From the NCBI GenBank assembly GCA_903882935.1, contig CAIRZB010000097.1, positions 1 to 64,000 on the forward strand: DNA of 64,000 bases. The letters are read 5' to 3'. A model generated the notes under the pieces. That model saw nothing but the letters and a program-made list of their open reading frames with translations. It was not told where the DNA came from and ran no database searches. Position numbers and translations under genes: made by a program. Numbering within the stretch: the first letter of the stretch is position 1; each line of letters opens with the position of its first letter. This stretch comes from an uncultured Parafilimonas sp. (GTDB lineage Bacteria; Bacteroidota; Bacteroidia; Chitinophagales; Chitinophagaceae). This document shows, piece by piece, positions 27,010 to 36,385 of this stretch.

Positions 27010-27852
27010 TTAATAGTGCCTCGGGCTAGGCGATAAAAGTTGGTCAGGGTTGTATCCGGCGGTTGGTATTAAATCAACTGAATTATTATTACCATCATCG
27101 CCATTCATGAAAATACAGCGGGTCTCATTAAGCCCTTGTTTTTCAACCAAGTACTTAATAATGGCGTGTACCCTGTCCCACGTCAAGTGTTGCGATTTTT
27201 TAGAAAGCGGAATACCGTAATAACCGACTATCCTAACATTGCAACGGGGATTGTTCTGCAATAGGTTGGCAACTTGTGTGAGTAATCTTATAGCATCCGT
27301 ATTTAGCACTGATAAACCTTTGCTGAATTTAATGGAAGGCAAAATATCCAACGTACATCTCTTATAATCAACAATGATATCATCGTCATCCATTTCTTGC
27401 AGCTTTTGACTTACCTCTTTACAACACCCCAGTTCTGGGCACCTACCCACCCCATTACTATCTACTGGAAAGCATTTTTGCAAAGTCAGTTTCTCCTTAT
27501 CCTTATAATCAGGCATGCCGTCTCCATCGGTATCTAAAGCGCGGCCATGGCTGTCAACGTCTGCACCTTCGGGCGTGTTGGGTTCAAGGTCGAGTTGGTC
27601 TGGTATACCGTCTTGGTCGGCATCCTGCAAAGCAGGCATAGGTATGGTTTTGGTATGACGCAGTAAAACAAGTTTAGCGGTGCCGTATTTACTGATGGAG
27701 TCAATGCTCAGTTGAATAAATGCCGTCTTTGCTTTCGATGAATCTTTAATGCACTTGGTTTGTGCTAAGGCATGAAAGAAAAACAAAAAAGTCAGTATGA
27801 AAGTAAAACCGTACTGCAGTTTAAACCTTGATCTGTATTGTTTAGTTGGCAT
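27010..27852 (-). CDS. OmpA-like protein with thrombospondin type 3 calcium-binding repeats
   Basis: 280 residues: signal peptide (to about residue 30, FFHALAQ), then DADQDGIPDQLD and DTDGDGMPDYKDKE, two Asp-rich TSP3 calcium-binding loops (about residues 75-125). A Cys-bearing linker and an OmpA-C-like domain with HLTWDRVHAIIKYLVEKQGLNE follow. The likely role is cell-envelope anchoring. The start at 27852 (MPTKQYRSRF) gives a proper signal peptide; the longer frame to 27990 adds an extra hydrophobic stretch. Confidence 0.78.
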   Translation of the reverse strand: MPTKQYRSRFKLQYGFTFILTFLFFFHALAQTKCIKDSSKAKTAFIQLSIDSISKYGTAKLVLLRHTKTIPMPALQDADQDGIPDQLDLEPNTPEGADVDSHGRALDTDGDGMPDYKDKEKLTLQKCFPVDSNGVGRCPELGCCKEVSQKLQEMDDDDIIVDYKRCTLDILPSIKFSKGLSVLNTDAIRLLTQVANLLQNNPRCNVRIVGYYGIPLSKKSQHLTWDRVHAIIKYLVEKQGLNETRCIFMNGDDGNNNSVDLIPTAGYNPDQLLSPSPRHY

Positions 27853-28032
27853 AAGAGGGTTGTAATACGTAATCGATTTTAAGTAGAACAGCGAACTAAA
27901 TATACACAAAAAAACGCCAGATGCAGTCAGTAATATTCGAAAAATGCACTGGCTATTTTCCGCCCACCAATGCCTACCTTTAACCTGCAAGCCAAACTTG
28001 CCATACTTAAAACATTCTATAACGATTGTACT

Positions 28033-29082
28033 ATGACGCGAATTTTTTACCCCATTGCATTAGCCTTGTGTTTATTAACTACTAACATATTCGGCCAAAC
28101 AGCCACGGGCAAAAATGCAAGTCCCCAGTTCGGAGACGAAATAGTTAAACCACGCATGCGGGTGATTATTGACAACGATTTTGGCGGCGACCCCGACGGG
28201 TTGTTCCAACTGGTGCACCACTTATTGTCGCCCTCGGTGGAAATACGTGCCATCATAGGTTCCCATCTCAAACCTGGTGATGGTTTTGACCCATCCAACC
28301 AAACAGCCTACCATGCCAGGCAAAAAATTGAGGAAGTGTTAAACATTATGCAGTTGGGCAAATCGTACCCAGTTTTTCAAGGGTCCAACACCGGTTTGGA
28401 AAATATAACTACCCCGCAAAAATCCGAGGCAGCGGACGCAATTGTTAAGGAAGCCATGCGGGACGATACCAAGTTACCACTATATGTGGTTTGCGGAGCG
28501 GGCCTAACCGACCTTGCCAGTGCCTATTTATCAGAACCCAAAATAGCCAGCCGCTTAACCCTAATTTGGATTGGCGGACCAGAATATACCGATATGGCCC
28601 CTCCCCCGCCGGGCTACACAAGCCTTGAGTACAACCTGGGCATCGATATTAAGGCCGCGCAAGTGGTGTTCAATACCTCTGGCATACCCATTTGGCAGGT
28701 ACCACGCAGTGCATACCGTCAGGTGTTGCTGCCCTACTCATCCCTATTGCTCAAAGTAAAAACGCAGGGGCGCATCGGCGCATATTTGGCGGGCGTATTG
28801 GATACCGTGATGGCAAAAATTGCTAAGTACAACCTAAACATTGGTGAAACCTACGTGATAGGCGACAGCCCCTTGGTGCTGTTAACGGCCCTGCAATCAT
28901 CGTTTGAGGCCGACCCATCTTCCAGCACCTACATGCTAAGACCATCGCCGTTAATCAATAGCCAGGGTTTGTACGAGGTAAACAACAAAGGCCGTAACAT
29001 AAGGGTTTACAATTATTTAGATGTACGCCTGCTTTTTGAAGATTTTTTTAGCAAGCTGGCGTTGTTTAACCAGAAACTGTGA
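28033..29082 (+). CDS. Secreted nucleoside-hydrolase-like protein
   Basis: 349 residues with a signal peptide (about 1-21, IFGQ). The calcium/substrate motif of inosine-uridine hydrolases appears as VIIDNDFGGDPDG near residue 45, and a late acidic/His segment follows. The GGDPDG variant resembles the secreted DUF1593-like nucleoside hydrolase group rather than the classic DTDPGIDDA enzymes. Likely role: cleavage of an N-glycosidic bond in a nucleoside or related compound outside the cytoplasm. TACCTTTA at 27971-27978 is a seven-of-eight match to a -7 box. Confidence 0.8.
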   Translation: MTRIFYPIALALCLLTTNIFGQTATGKNASPQFGDEIVKPRMRVIIDNDFGGDPDGLFQLVHHLLSPSVEIRAIIGSHLKPGDGFDPSNQTAYHARQKIEEVLNIMQLGKSYPVFQGSNTGLENITTPQKSEAADAIVKEAMRDDTKLPLYVVCGAGLTDLASAYLSEPKIASRLTLIWIGGPEYTDMAPPPPGYTSLEYNLGIDIKAAQVVFNTSGIPIWQVPRSAYRQVLLPYSSLLLKVKTQGRIGAYLAGVLDTVMAKIAKYNLNIGETYVIGDSPLVLLTALQSSFEADPSSSTYMLRPSPLINSQGLYEVNNKGRNIRVYNYLDVRLLFEDFFSKLALFNQKL

Positions 29083-29173
29083 GGAAGATAAACAACGTAA
29101 AAACGCACAAGGCCACACTTGCCATACATACCTAGGAGTCAATCGTCACATTTCCACCAAAGTCGGGGTTCAT

Positions 29174-29210
29174 AAAAAAAAGGTGGCAGCTGGGTAAGCC
29201 GGCTGTCACC
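29174..29210 (-). terminator. Intrinsic terminator of the T9SS NHL gene
   Basis: Stem GGTGGCAGCTGG (29182-29193) with CCGGCTGTCACC (29199-29210), including two G-U pairs. On the minus strand it is followed by eight T (complement of A at 29174-29181). It lies 20 bases after the stop at 29230 and could work weakly for the convergent plus-strand gene through TTT. Confidence 0.8.
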
Positions 29211-29229
29211 TTTCTATTGTATAGCCCTT

Positions 29230-31497
29230 TTAGTTTTTTACCATCGTTAGCGTTTGGGCTTTTTTACCCTTTGTGCCTAACTTTACAAAGTACATACCCG
29301 CCGCCAAATTACCCACGTGCAAACCCACCCGGTTGTTTCCTGCCGCTGCATTTACATTTTTAGTAGCTACATTTTGGCCAGTAACGTCAATAACCGAGAT
29401 GTTGTATTTTTCTGCAACGGTTGCCACAAAGGTAACCCAAGCAGTTTCAGAAACTGGGTTCGGATAAAGCGACGCTGCCGTGTTGCCTTCAACGGTTATG
29501 GATGAAACAACGTTAGCCCCAAGCAACACAACCGGCGTTGCAATGGTAACAGGCACCTGCAATACAGGTGATGAAGCACAGGCGTTTTTTGCAAAAAGGT
29601 TGATATTACCGCCAACGCTTCCCCAATTTGCTACCACACTGTTGCTACCTTGGCCGGTTTTAATGGTGGTGCCGGTTGGGAACGACCAAGTATATGTAAC
29701 CGCTGCCGCATCCGCAGCCGAGGGCTTAGGATATATATAATACCGAAGGTTAGCATGGTTGGCCTTTACAGTTCTTAAACCAATCATGCCAGCCGGTATA
29801 GGAGGCGCACCCTTTACCGCAATAGATGTGGTACTACTTACAGCGCAAGTACTGGCGGCGGCCACTGAAATATTGCCATTGGCAAAATTATTGGGATACC
29901 GAATTTTAACTATGTTAGTACCCTGGCCAGATAATATTTGGGTGCCTGAAGGTACTGCCCAAATATAGCTAAGGGTTTTATCTAAGCGAACACTGTAAAA
30001 AGCACTCGTGTCGCATAAGTTTGAAACATAGCCTTTTAAATTGGTAGGCGGTTTCGGCGCAGTAGTGTCAAGTGCTTGCAAATAACCTGTTGGAGAATAG
30101 CACCCGTTAAAGGCATAAGCAAATACCCGATAGCTTTTTTTGGCTGCCAACGGCATAAATCCGTTTGCCAATGCCGCATGAGCATAGGCCTTTACATCGT
30201 TGCTGCCACCGTCAGAAACAAATATTTTTCCTTGCGCATCCAATGCCACATCAGTACAAGTTGTGATGGATGATGATGCAACGGTAGTGCCGCTAACGCC
30301 ACCTTTGGCCCAAACCTGTATGCGCGCATTGCCTTCGTCAGCAATAAAAATATTGCCCAACCCATCTACCCAAATCCCTTTGGGGTTAGCCAAATATGCA
30401 CTACCCGCACCAGCAGTGCCAGCACTGTTGCCAGCAACGGTGGCACCCGCAGCAGCACGCGGCAACCATTTTTGAACACGGTTATTGCCAGCATCGGCAA
30501 CATATATGGCACCGCTAATATCCACAAATAAAGAGGAAGGGCCATTTAATTGGTTTGCACCTACCCCACTACCATTACCGCCAGCAACAATTAGCCCGGC
30601 ATCGCCGCCTTCGCGCCATTTTGATACCCGGTTATTATTGCTCTCCACAATCAGCAGGCTACCGGAACCATCCACAAAAATATCAGTTGGGCCGCCAAGC
30701 TGGTTGTCTGCACTACCCAACCCGTTACCTCCGGCCACTGTTGTACCGGCAAACGCACCTGGCGCCCATTTTTGTACGCGGTTGTTGCCAAAATCGGCAA
30801 CAAAAACATTACCGTTAATATCAACAAATACCCCTTGCGGGTTGTCCAATTGATTGTCTGCACCACCCTGCCCATTTCCCCCGGCAACGGTCGTAGCCAC
30901 CAAAGCCCCCGGTGCCCATTTTTGCACCCGATGGTTTTGCTGGTCTGCTATATAAACGTTGTTTACCGCATCTAAAAAAATACCATTGGGGTAATGCAGT
31001 TTGTCTGTAGTTGCCCCTGCTCCATTGCCGCCAGCGGCAACAATTGCGCTGCCAGCCCAGGTAGCCAAAACTATTTTTTGTGTGTCTGTAACCAATGTAC
31101 CTTTCCACAAAAGCGATGCAACACTATCCGTAACGGTTGCCTGAATTTGATCGCCCAGGCAAGAAGTACCTAAAAAAGCGGCGGTTACGGCAGGCACTGG
31201 GTTAACAGTAATTAAGAGCTGTATTGAATCGGTACACCCCGCACCATCGTCGCTTTTGATGGTGTAGGCAGTTGTTGTGGTGGGCGCCAGTACTTGTTGC
31301 ACGCCCGTAAGGTTGCCGGGCTGCCAGGTATAAGTAGACGACGGATGGTTTAAGGTAATTTTGGTGCTGCGGCCTTTACAAATGGTTGTTACGCCCGATA
31401 CATTAATGGTATCAATACATTGCGCCTTCGCGACGGAACATACAATACAAACGAGAAATGGCAGCACTGCGAAGAAAACAGCTTTATTGCGATCCAT
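29230..31497 (-). CDS. T9SS type A secreted protein with NHL repeats
   Basis: 755 residues: a signal peptide (about 1-25, VAKAQ), a PKD/Ig-like domain, then about six NHL repeats (about residues 160-430). These carry the recurring pattern VFVADFGNNRVQKWAPGAFA and AGGNGxG, forming a beta-propeller. Two more Ig-like domains follow. The C-terminal 75 residues match the type A sorting domain (LYPNPVSETAWV, GQNV, LAAGMYFVKL, ending in a basic tail). Likely a cell-surface or secreted binding protein; the substrate is unknown. Similarity between the NHL units is high, so slippage could change their number. Confidence 0.9.
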   Translation of the reverse strand: MDRNKAVFFAVLPFLVCIVCSVAKAQCIDTINVSGVTTICKGRSTKITLNHPSSTYTWQPGNLTGVQQVLAPTTTTAYTIKSDDGAGCTDSIQLLITVNPVPAVTAAFLGTSCLGDQIQATVTDSVASLLWKGTLVTDTQKIVLATWAGSAIVAAGGNGAGATTDKLHYPNGIFLDAVNNVYIADQQNHRVQKWAPGALVATTVAGGNGQGGADNQLDNPQGVFVDINGNVFVADFGNNRVQKWAPGAFAGTTVAGGNGLGSADNQLGGPTDIFVDGSGSLLIVESNNNRVSKWREGGDAGLIVAGGNGSGVGANQLNGPSSLFVDISGAIYVADAGNNRVQKWLPRAAAGATVAGNSAGTAGAGSAYLANPKGIWVDGLGNIFIADEGNARIQVWAKGGVSGTTVASSSITTCTDVALDAQGKIFVSDGGSNDVKAYAHAALANGFMPLAAKKSYRVFAYAFNGCYSPTGYLQALDTTAPKPPTNLKGYVSNLCDTSAFYSVRLDKTLSYIWAVPSGTQILSGQGTNIVKIRYPNNFANGNISVAAASTCAVSSTTSIAVKGAPPIPAGMIGLRTVKANHANLRYYIYPKPSAADAAAVTYTWSFPTGTTIKTGQGSNSVVANWGSVGGNINLFAKNACASSPVLQVPVTIATPVVLLGANVVSSITVEGNTAASLYPNPVSETAWVTFVATVAEKYNISVIDVTGQNVATKNVNAAAGNNRVGLHVGNLAAGMYFVKLGTKGKKAQTLTMVKN

Positions 31498-31616
31498 AAG
31501 GCAGATTTTTGATTAAAAACACGATGTCATTACGCGGTAAATATATGGTTAACGCTAATAACAAAGGCAAAACCACCAATAACAAAATATTAACTTTTTT
31601 TACGCTGCCGCACAAT

Positions 31617-31644
31617 AAAAATGCCCCGCCAAAAAAGGCGGGGC
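31617..31644 (-). terminator. Terminator of the sulfur-assimilation cluster
   Basis: Perfect 8-base stem GCCCCGCC (31623-31630) with GGCGGGGC (31637-31644) around an A6 loop. On the minus strand it is followed by TTTTTATT, 29 bases after the stop of the precorrin-2 dehydrogenase gene at 31673. Confidence 0.85.
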
Positions 31645-31672
31645 CACAACTGAAAATACACATGAGAAACAG

Positions 31673-32332
31673 TTAAAGGAACCAATAGTCTTCGGCGTCC
31701 TTGGGGGCGGGTTTTTCTACCAGCACTTTGGTTATTTTGTTCAACTCGGCAACTTTGTGGTTAAAATCGCCCTGTAGTTGGTCGCGTATCTGTTGCAGGT
31801 TTTGCATCACCTCATCCATTTCATCGGGCAGCAACTCGGTAAAAACCTCCCTTAGCCGTTTGGCCAACATGGGCGATTTACCGTTGGTTGAAATCGCCAG
31901 CTTCAAATTGCCCTTGGTAACAATGCTGCCCAAATAATAATCACAAAGGGCTGGTTTGTCGGCTACATTTATCAGTTTGCCACGTTGTTTTGTATCGTTG
32001 CGTATTATTTCGCTTGTAGGTATATCGTTTACCGCGCATACCACAATATCAGCATCGTCAATAAATTCGGGTTTGTAGTCGCCCAGCACCAGTTGAACAT
32101 TGCTGTAAAATTTTACCGTATAAGCAAAATCAGGGTGTACCTCCCTGGCTACTGCCACAACCTTGGCACCCGGGGAATTGTTTACAATGGCCGTTAGCTT
32201 CTCCAATGCCACCAGCCCGCCGCCCACCAGCAGCACCCTCATCTCCTCCAACTTTAAAAACACCGGGAACAGGTGATTAACCTCCGCCCCCTCTGTTTTT
32301 ATGCTGTTGTTTGCTATACCGTTTGTAAACAT
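31673..32332 (-). CDS. Precorrin-2 dehydrogenase / sirohydrochlorin ferrochelatase
   Basis: 219 residues, the CysG N-terminal (Met8/SirC-like) type. The NAD-binding loop is LLVGGGLVALEKLTAI (about residues 35-50), with VCAVNDIP and IVTKGNLKLAISTNGKSPMLAKRLRE further on. Oxidises precorrin-2 to sirohydrochlorin and inserts iron, giving siroheme for CysI. Whether it keeps chelatase activity is not decided by length alone. It is the last gene of the cluster, 46 bases after cysI. Confidence 0.9.
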   Translation of the reverse strand: MFTNGIANNSIKTEGAEVNHLFPVFLKLEEMRVLLVGGGLVALEKLTAIVNNSPGAKVVAVAREVHPDFAYTVKFYSNVQLVLGDYKPEFIDDADIVVCAVNDIPTSEIIRNDTKQRGKLINVADKPALCDYYLGSIVTKGNLKLAISTNGKSPMLAKRLREVFTELLPDEMDEVMQNLQQIRDQLQGDFNHKVAELNKITKVLVEKPAPKDAEDYWFL

Positions 32333-32378
32333 TGGTTATTATTTTTATCATTTTTAACCACAGAGATTCTGTATTAAC

Positions 32379-34091
32379 TTAAATCGCCACCCCGCTGTCG
32401 CTAAACATCGCTTCGCGCATCACAAAATCGCCAAAAGCCTCTTTCTTTTTACGGTTGGCCACAAACTGCCCCAGCAGCCCATCCATCTCTGTCAATATTT
32501 CTTCCTCATTCAAGTTTTCCCGGTACAGCTTGTTCAGCCTGGTGCCAGCAACATTGGCACCCAAGTGCATATTATACCTTCCGTAAGCGGTGCCAACAAA
32601 ACCCACCTCGGCAATATAGGGCCTTGCACAGCCGTTAGGGCAGCCCGTCATGCGTATAATGATGCTTTCGTCGCTTACATTGTGTTTGGCCATCAGCTCG
32701 TCTATCTTAGTAATCAGTGATGGCAGATACCGTTGTGCTTCTGCCAATGCCAGCGGGCAGGTATTAAATGCCACACAAGCCATTGCCTGTTTGCGCACAT
32801 TGCTTGCCTTATCTGTGTTTTGGAGTACCCCGCAGCGGGTTAAAATTTCATCAATGGCTTTTTTGTCTTTATTGGCAATGTTTCCGATGATAATGTTTTG
32901 GTTGGCCGTAAAAATAAAATCGGCCTTTTTAGTTTTGGCAATCTCCAAAAACGCCGTTTTAAACTGCACCGTTTCATTGTCAAGCACGCGGCCATTTTCA
33001 ACAAAAGCTGTGTAATACCATTTTCCTTCATGGTTTTTTAGCCATCCATAATCGTCGCTGCGCTGGGTAAGCACCGCAGTTTTTGGCTTGGCAAAAACCA
33101 GCCCGGTCCTTTTCTCCACCTCGGCCTTAAACGTGTCAATACCCATCCGCTTAATGGTATATTTCAAACGGGAAAGTTTCCGGTCGCTGCGGTTACCATA
33201 ATCCCTTTGCACCGTGGCAATTTCGTATACCACCTTAAGGGCGTCTTCTTTGGCCACATAACCCAGCACAATGCCCAATTTGGGGTAGGTTTCTGCATTA
33301 CCATGCGTGGCACCCAAACCCCCGCCTGCAGCTATGTTAAAACCGGTTAGCACGTTGTTTTCAATTATGGCAATCAGCCCCACGTCGTTGGTAAAAACAT
33401 CCACATCATTATAGGGTGGTATGGCTATGGCTACTTTAAACTTTCTGGGCAGGTAGCGGTTTTCGTACATGGGGTCTTCTTCGTTTACCTCTGCCAACTT
33501 TTCTTCATCCAACCACACTTCGTAGTAAGCCCTTGTTTTGGGCAGCAGCAAGGTGCTTATTTTATCGGCATAACCATACACTTCCTCGTGTATGGGGCTT
33601 GTTTTGGGATGGGCCGTTGCCAACACATTCCTGTTAACATCTCCGCAAGCCGCAATTGAATCCAGCTTCATCAAATTAAAGGCACTGATGGTAGGTTTGA
33701 TGTGCCCTTTTAATATGCCGTGCAACTGCACAGTTTGGCGGGTAGTTATTTTTATAACCCCTGTGCTATGTTCTTGGGTTATTTCATGCAATGCTTCCCA
33801 TTGCTCTGGGGCTAAATAGCCACCTGGCAGGCGCAGCCGTATCATAAAACTGTACAAGCGCTCCAATTTTTTTGTAGCCCGTTCCTCCCGCCTGTCGCGG
33901 TCATCCTGCATGTACATGCCATGGAATTTTACCAGCGACTGGTCATCCTCCCGTATAGCACCTGTGTGCTCGTCACCCAGGCTTTCTTTCAGCGTTCCGC
34001 GCAGGCCCTTGCTGGCTTTTTTTATTCTTTCCACCGGTGACTCCGCCGCCGGCTTGCCTTGGTTTTTATTACTATCCTGATTGTTTGCCAC
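32379..34091 (-). CDS. cysI: Assimilatory sulfite reductase hemoprotein
   Basis: 570 residues. The siroheme/[4Fe-4S] ligand cysteines are C439 and C445 (CVAFNTC) and C484 and C488 (CPNGC), the order Cys-x5-Cys...Cys-x3-Cys shared by sulfite and nitrite reductases. The two nitrite/sulfite reductase ferredoxin-like half domains are at about residues 60-130 and 340-400. Reduces sulfite to sulfide with six electrons. The neighbouring cysJ and siroheme genes favour NADPH-dependent sulfite reduction over nitrite reduction. Confidence 0.95.
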   Translation of the reverse strand: MANNQDSNKNQGKPAAESPVERIKKASKGLRGTLKESLGDEHTGAIREDDQSLVKFHGMYMQDDRDRREERATKKLERLYSFMIRLRLPGGYLAPEQWEALHEITQEHSTGVIKITTRQTVQLHGILKGHIKPTISAFNLMKLDSIAACGDVNRNVLATAHPKTSPIHEEVYGYADKISTLLLPKTRAYYEVWLDEEKLAEVNEEDPMYENRYLPRKFKVAIAIPPYNDVDVFTNDVGLIAIIENNVLTGFNIAAGGGLGATHGNAETYPKLGIVLGYVAKEDALKVVYEIATVQRDYGNRSDRKLSRLKYTIKRMGIDTFKAEVEKRTGLVFAKPKTAVLTQRSDDYGWLKNHEGKWYYTAFVENGRVLDNETVQFKTAFLEIAKTKKADFIFTANQNIIIGNIANKDKKAIDEILTRCGVLQNTDKASNVRKQAMACVAFNTCPLALAEAQRYLPSLITKIDELMAKHNVSDESIIIRMTGCPNGCARPYIAEVGFVGTAYGRYNMHLGANVAGTRLNKLYRENLNEEEILTEMDGLLGQFVANRKKKEAFGDFVMREAMFSDSGVAI

Positions 34092-34224
34092 GATTTTGAC
34101 CTGATTTATTAACTATGATTTATCCTTATTTCTTGACCAAGATTTTATCCTGATTTTTCTGATTAACCTGACGGTTATATTTTATCTAATGGTACGGGCT
34201 GAATAACATTGGGCATCTTCGTTG

Positions 34225-34260
34225 TCCAAGGGACTCCTTTGGAGTGTCACTCCCTTCACC
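34225..34260. repeat. CCTTTGG-family intergenic repeat
   Basis: GTCCAAGGGACTCCTTTGGAGTG resembles the central part of the elements at 9951 and 19103. It starts a 396-base gap between cysI and cysJ that also holds a 69-base tandem unit (34271-34390) and a CCCTTTAGGGG element (34460-34487); there is no gene in the gap. The bases next to cysI (34092-34180) are AT-rich repeats of TTTATCCTGAT type. Confidence 0.6.
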
Positions 34261-34270
34261 ATCCATTACT

Positions 34271-34390
34271 CCAATGAGCTTTACCCACCGCTATTTTATG
34301 CTGCCATTATAGGGCTTTTTCGGAACATTTTCACTGTTTTCAATGGGCTTCACCCGTCGCTGACAGATGCCGCCTTTTCAGGGCTTTTTT
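34271..34390. repeat. Two diverged tandem copies, 69-base period
   Basis: CAATGAGCTTTACCC at 34272 and CAATGGGCTTCACCC at 34341 begin two copies that continue with ACCGCT/GTCGCT, TGCTGCC/TGCCGCC and AGGGCTTTTT. About 75 percent identical by eye. A dispersed non-coding element of unknown function between cysI and cysJ. Confidence 0.6.
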
Positions 34391-34459
34391 TATTACATGT
34401 CTCAACGACATATAGGTGCGTCGTGCCAATCTTTTTCGTGTTCTCGTACATTATCATTC

Positions 34460-34487
34460 TCCATCTCCCCTTTAGGGGCGGGGGTTT
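34460..34487. repeat. CCCTTTAGGGG element abutting the cysJ stop codon
   Basis: CTCCCCTTTAGGGGCGGGGG, a self-complementary GC-rich hairpin, ends one base from the TAG stop of cysJ (34488-34490). Another case of a repeat placed directly at a stop codon. Confidence 0.65.
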
Positions 34488-36206
34488 CTAATACACATCC
34501 TTATGGTACCTGCCTGCTTCTTTTAAATTCTGCAAATAGCCTTTGGCTTCGGTTTTGTTGATGTCTTTTTCAGCTGCGATGATGTTTATGAGCGCATCTT
34601 CCACATCCACACTCATGGGGTCTTTCGCCCCACAGATGTAAACATTAGCACCCTGCTCCAGCCATTGGAACAGTTCCACACTTTGTTGCAGCATTCGGTG
34701 CTGAACATATACCTTTTGCTGCTGGTCGCGGCTGAAGGCAGTATTTAACTTGGTAAGCACGCCCGTTTCCATAAAGCTCTGCAACTCCGTTTGGTATAGA
34801 AAATCGGTCACAAAATGCTGGTCGCCAAAAAACAGCCAGTTGCGGCCGGTAGCGCTTTGCGCTTCACGCTCAAACAGGAATGAGCGGAACGGTGCGATAC
34901 CCGTACCTGGCCCTATCATTATGGTATCCGTTGCCGGTGCGGGTAATTTAAAACTGCTGTTCTTTTGCACGTAAAATTGTACCTTCTGCCCTTCTTCCAA
35001 CAACGACAAATAATCAGAGCATAAGCCGTAGCGGGTATGGCCATCCACATTAAACTTGCTGCGGCAAACTGTTACATGCACTTCGTTGCTGCCATGTGCC
35101 GCCGGAGAGGATGATACAGAATACAGCCTTGGCGCAACAGATTCGAGTATACCAACAAGCTGCTGCACATCAACCCCTTTGTCGGCCGGGTAAATACGCA
35201 ATAAGTCAACCAGATCCATCCTGATGGAAGGTATTTCCTTAGCCACCAGTTTAGCGTAGTGCTGTATAACGCGCTCCGGCATGTATTGGATGTTTACCTT
35301 TTTTGCAAAAAGGTCTACCGCTCTGTATGGTTGGTCCTTATAGCTTAGCAGCTTGTCAATGTCAGTATCCAGCAACTCCAGTATCTTGTCAACTGATGCG
35401 GCATTGTTCTCCGCAATTATGCCGATGGCATCGCCGGGTTCATATTCAACCTCTTCGTCCGTCGAAATTTCAATATGGTATGTTTCCTTTGCCGAGCCTT
35501 GGTCGTTCAGGTTTATGCTGGTGGTAACAACGCCGGTATAGTTTTTTTTACCCGTTTTGGCAGCACTTGCCTTTACCGGTGGCGCTGGGGCAAGATCGCT
35601 TGCAACATACGTAGCCTGCAGCAGCAGTTCATCAATCCATAAAGCCGCATCATCCTCAAAATCTGTGTCGCATTTTTTCAGCCCAATCAGGCGTTGCGCC
35701 CCTAGGGCGTTCAGCCTGCCGTCTATATCTTGGCCGGCTTGGCAAAACAAAGGGTACGAAGTATCGCCCAACGCCAGTACGCCATATTTAAGTTGGCCCA
35801 ACGAAAGTTCGTTTTGCATTAAATAATCGTAAAACTTTTTTGCGGCAGCAGGCGGCTCGCCGTCGCCTTGGGTGCTTATCACCACCAATAGGCAGCTCTC
35901 TTTTACAATATCAGTTACTTTGTATTGGTCAAGGCTTTTTAGCTTAGACTGAAGCCCTTGCTTTTTAAGCTTATTGGTAAAGTCAACAGCTACCTTTTTT
36001 GAGTTGCCTGATTCAGTTCCGTATACAATAGTGCAACCTGCCAGCGCTGATGTGGCCGCGCCTTTACCATTAGCGGACGGAGCAGCTACTGCATTGCCGC
36101 CAACTTCCATAAAAGCCGTAATAAACCCGTTCATCCACACTAATTCCTCCCGGGTGGCATCTTTTAATAAATCCCTAAGTGTTTTTAACTTCAGCTCAGC
36201 TAACAT
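34488..36206 (-). CDS. cysJ: NADPH-dependent sulfite reductase flavoprotein subunit
   Basis: 572 residues. The flavodoxin-like FMN domain is at about 55-205 (VYGTESGNSKKVA, STQGDGEPPAAA, LALGDTSYP). The FAD-binding domain follows (LYSVSSSPAAHG near 360) and then the NADPH domain (GPGTGIAPFRSF near 420, YICGAK near 515). The ending RYHKDVY is typical of CysJ. Passes electrons NADPH to FAD to FMN to the CysI heme. Transcribed before cysI in the same direction, but the two are separated by 396 bases of repeats. Confidence 0.95.
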   Translation of the reverse strand: MLAELKLKTLRDLLKDATREELVWMNGFITAFMEVGGNAVAAPSANGKGAATSALAGCTIVYGTESGNSKKVAVDFTNKLKKQGLQSKLKSLDQYKVTDIVKESCLLVVISTQGDGEPPAAAKKFYDYLMQNELSLGQLKYGVLALGDTSYPLFCQAGQDIDGRLNALGAQRLIGLKKCDTDFEDDAALWIDELLLQATYVASDLAPAPPVKASAAKTGKKNYTGVVTTSINLNDQGSAKETYHIEISTDEEVEYEPGDAIGIIAENNAASVDKILELLDTDIDKLLSYKDQPYRAVDLFAKKVNIQYMPERVIQHYAKLVAKEIPSIRMDLVDLLRIYPADKGVDVQQLVGILESVAPRLYSVSSSPAAHGSNEVHVTVCRSKFNVDGHTRYGLCSDYLSLLEEGQKVQFYVQKNSSFKLPAPATDTIMIGPGTGIAPFRSFLFEREAQSATGRNWLFFGDQHFVTDFLYQTELQSFMETGVLTKLNTAFSRDQQQKVYVQHRMLQQSVELFQWLEQGANVYICGAKDPMSVDVEDALINIIAAEKDINKTEAKGYLQNLKEAGRYHKDVY

Positions 36207-36229
36207 TAGATATTCAGTTATTTTGTTTG

Positions 36230-36264
36230 GCTTTTAGCAGTTGGCTATCAGCTTTTAGTTATTA
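36230..36264. repeat. Heptameric tandem repeat (GCTTTTA type)
   Basis: Five units in phase: GCTTTTA, GCAGTTG, GCTATCA, GCTTTTA, GTTATTA. Starts 24 bases upstream of the cysJ start codon, between cysJ and cobA. Confidence 0.7.
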
Positions 36265-36289
36265 CAAAAATCTTTACGGTCATTTTACC

Positions 36290-36385
36290 GATGTTGGTGT
36301 TTTGACCATCAAAGACTATCCCATTGGCATTTCGAATCTTTTATCGTCGTTGTTCTTGAAAACACCCAACAACGGCGAAGATTAC
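36290..36385. repeat. Hairpin repeat sharing its core with the 9772 element
   Basis: The core ATCTTttatcGTcGTTGTT...AACAACGGCGAAGAT folds into an imperfect stem around AAAACACCC. The GTTGTT/AAAACACCCAACAA/GGCGA parts match the inner stem of the element at 9772-9889. The cobA stop codon (36382-36384) lies inside the right arm. Confidence 0.65.
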
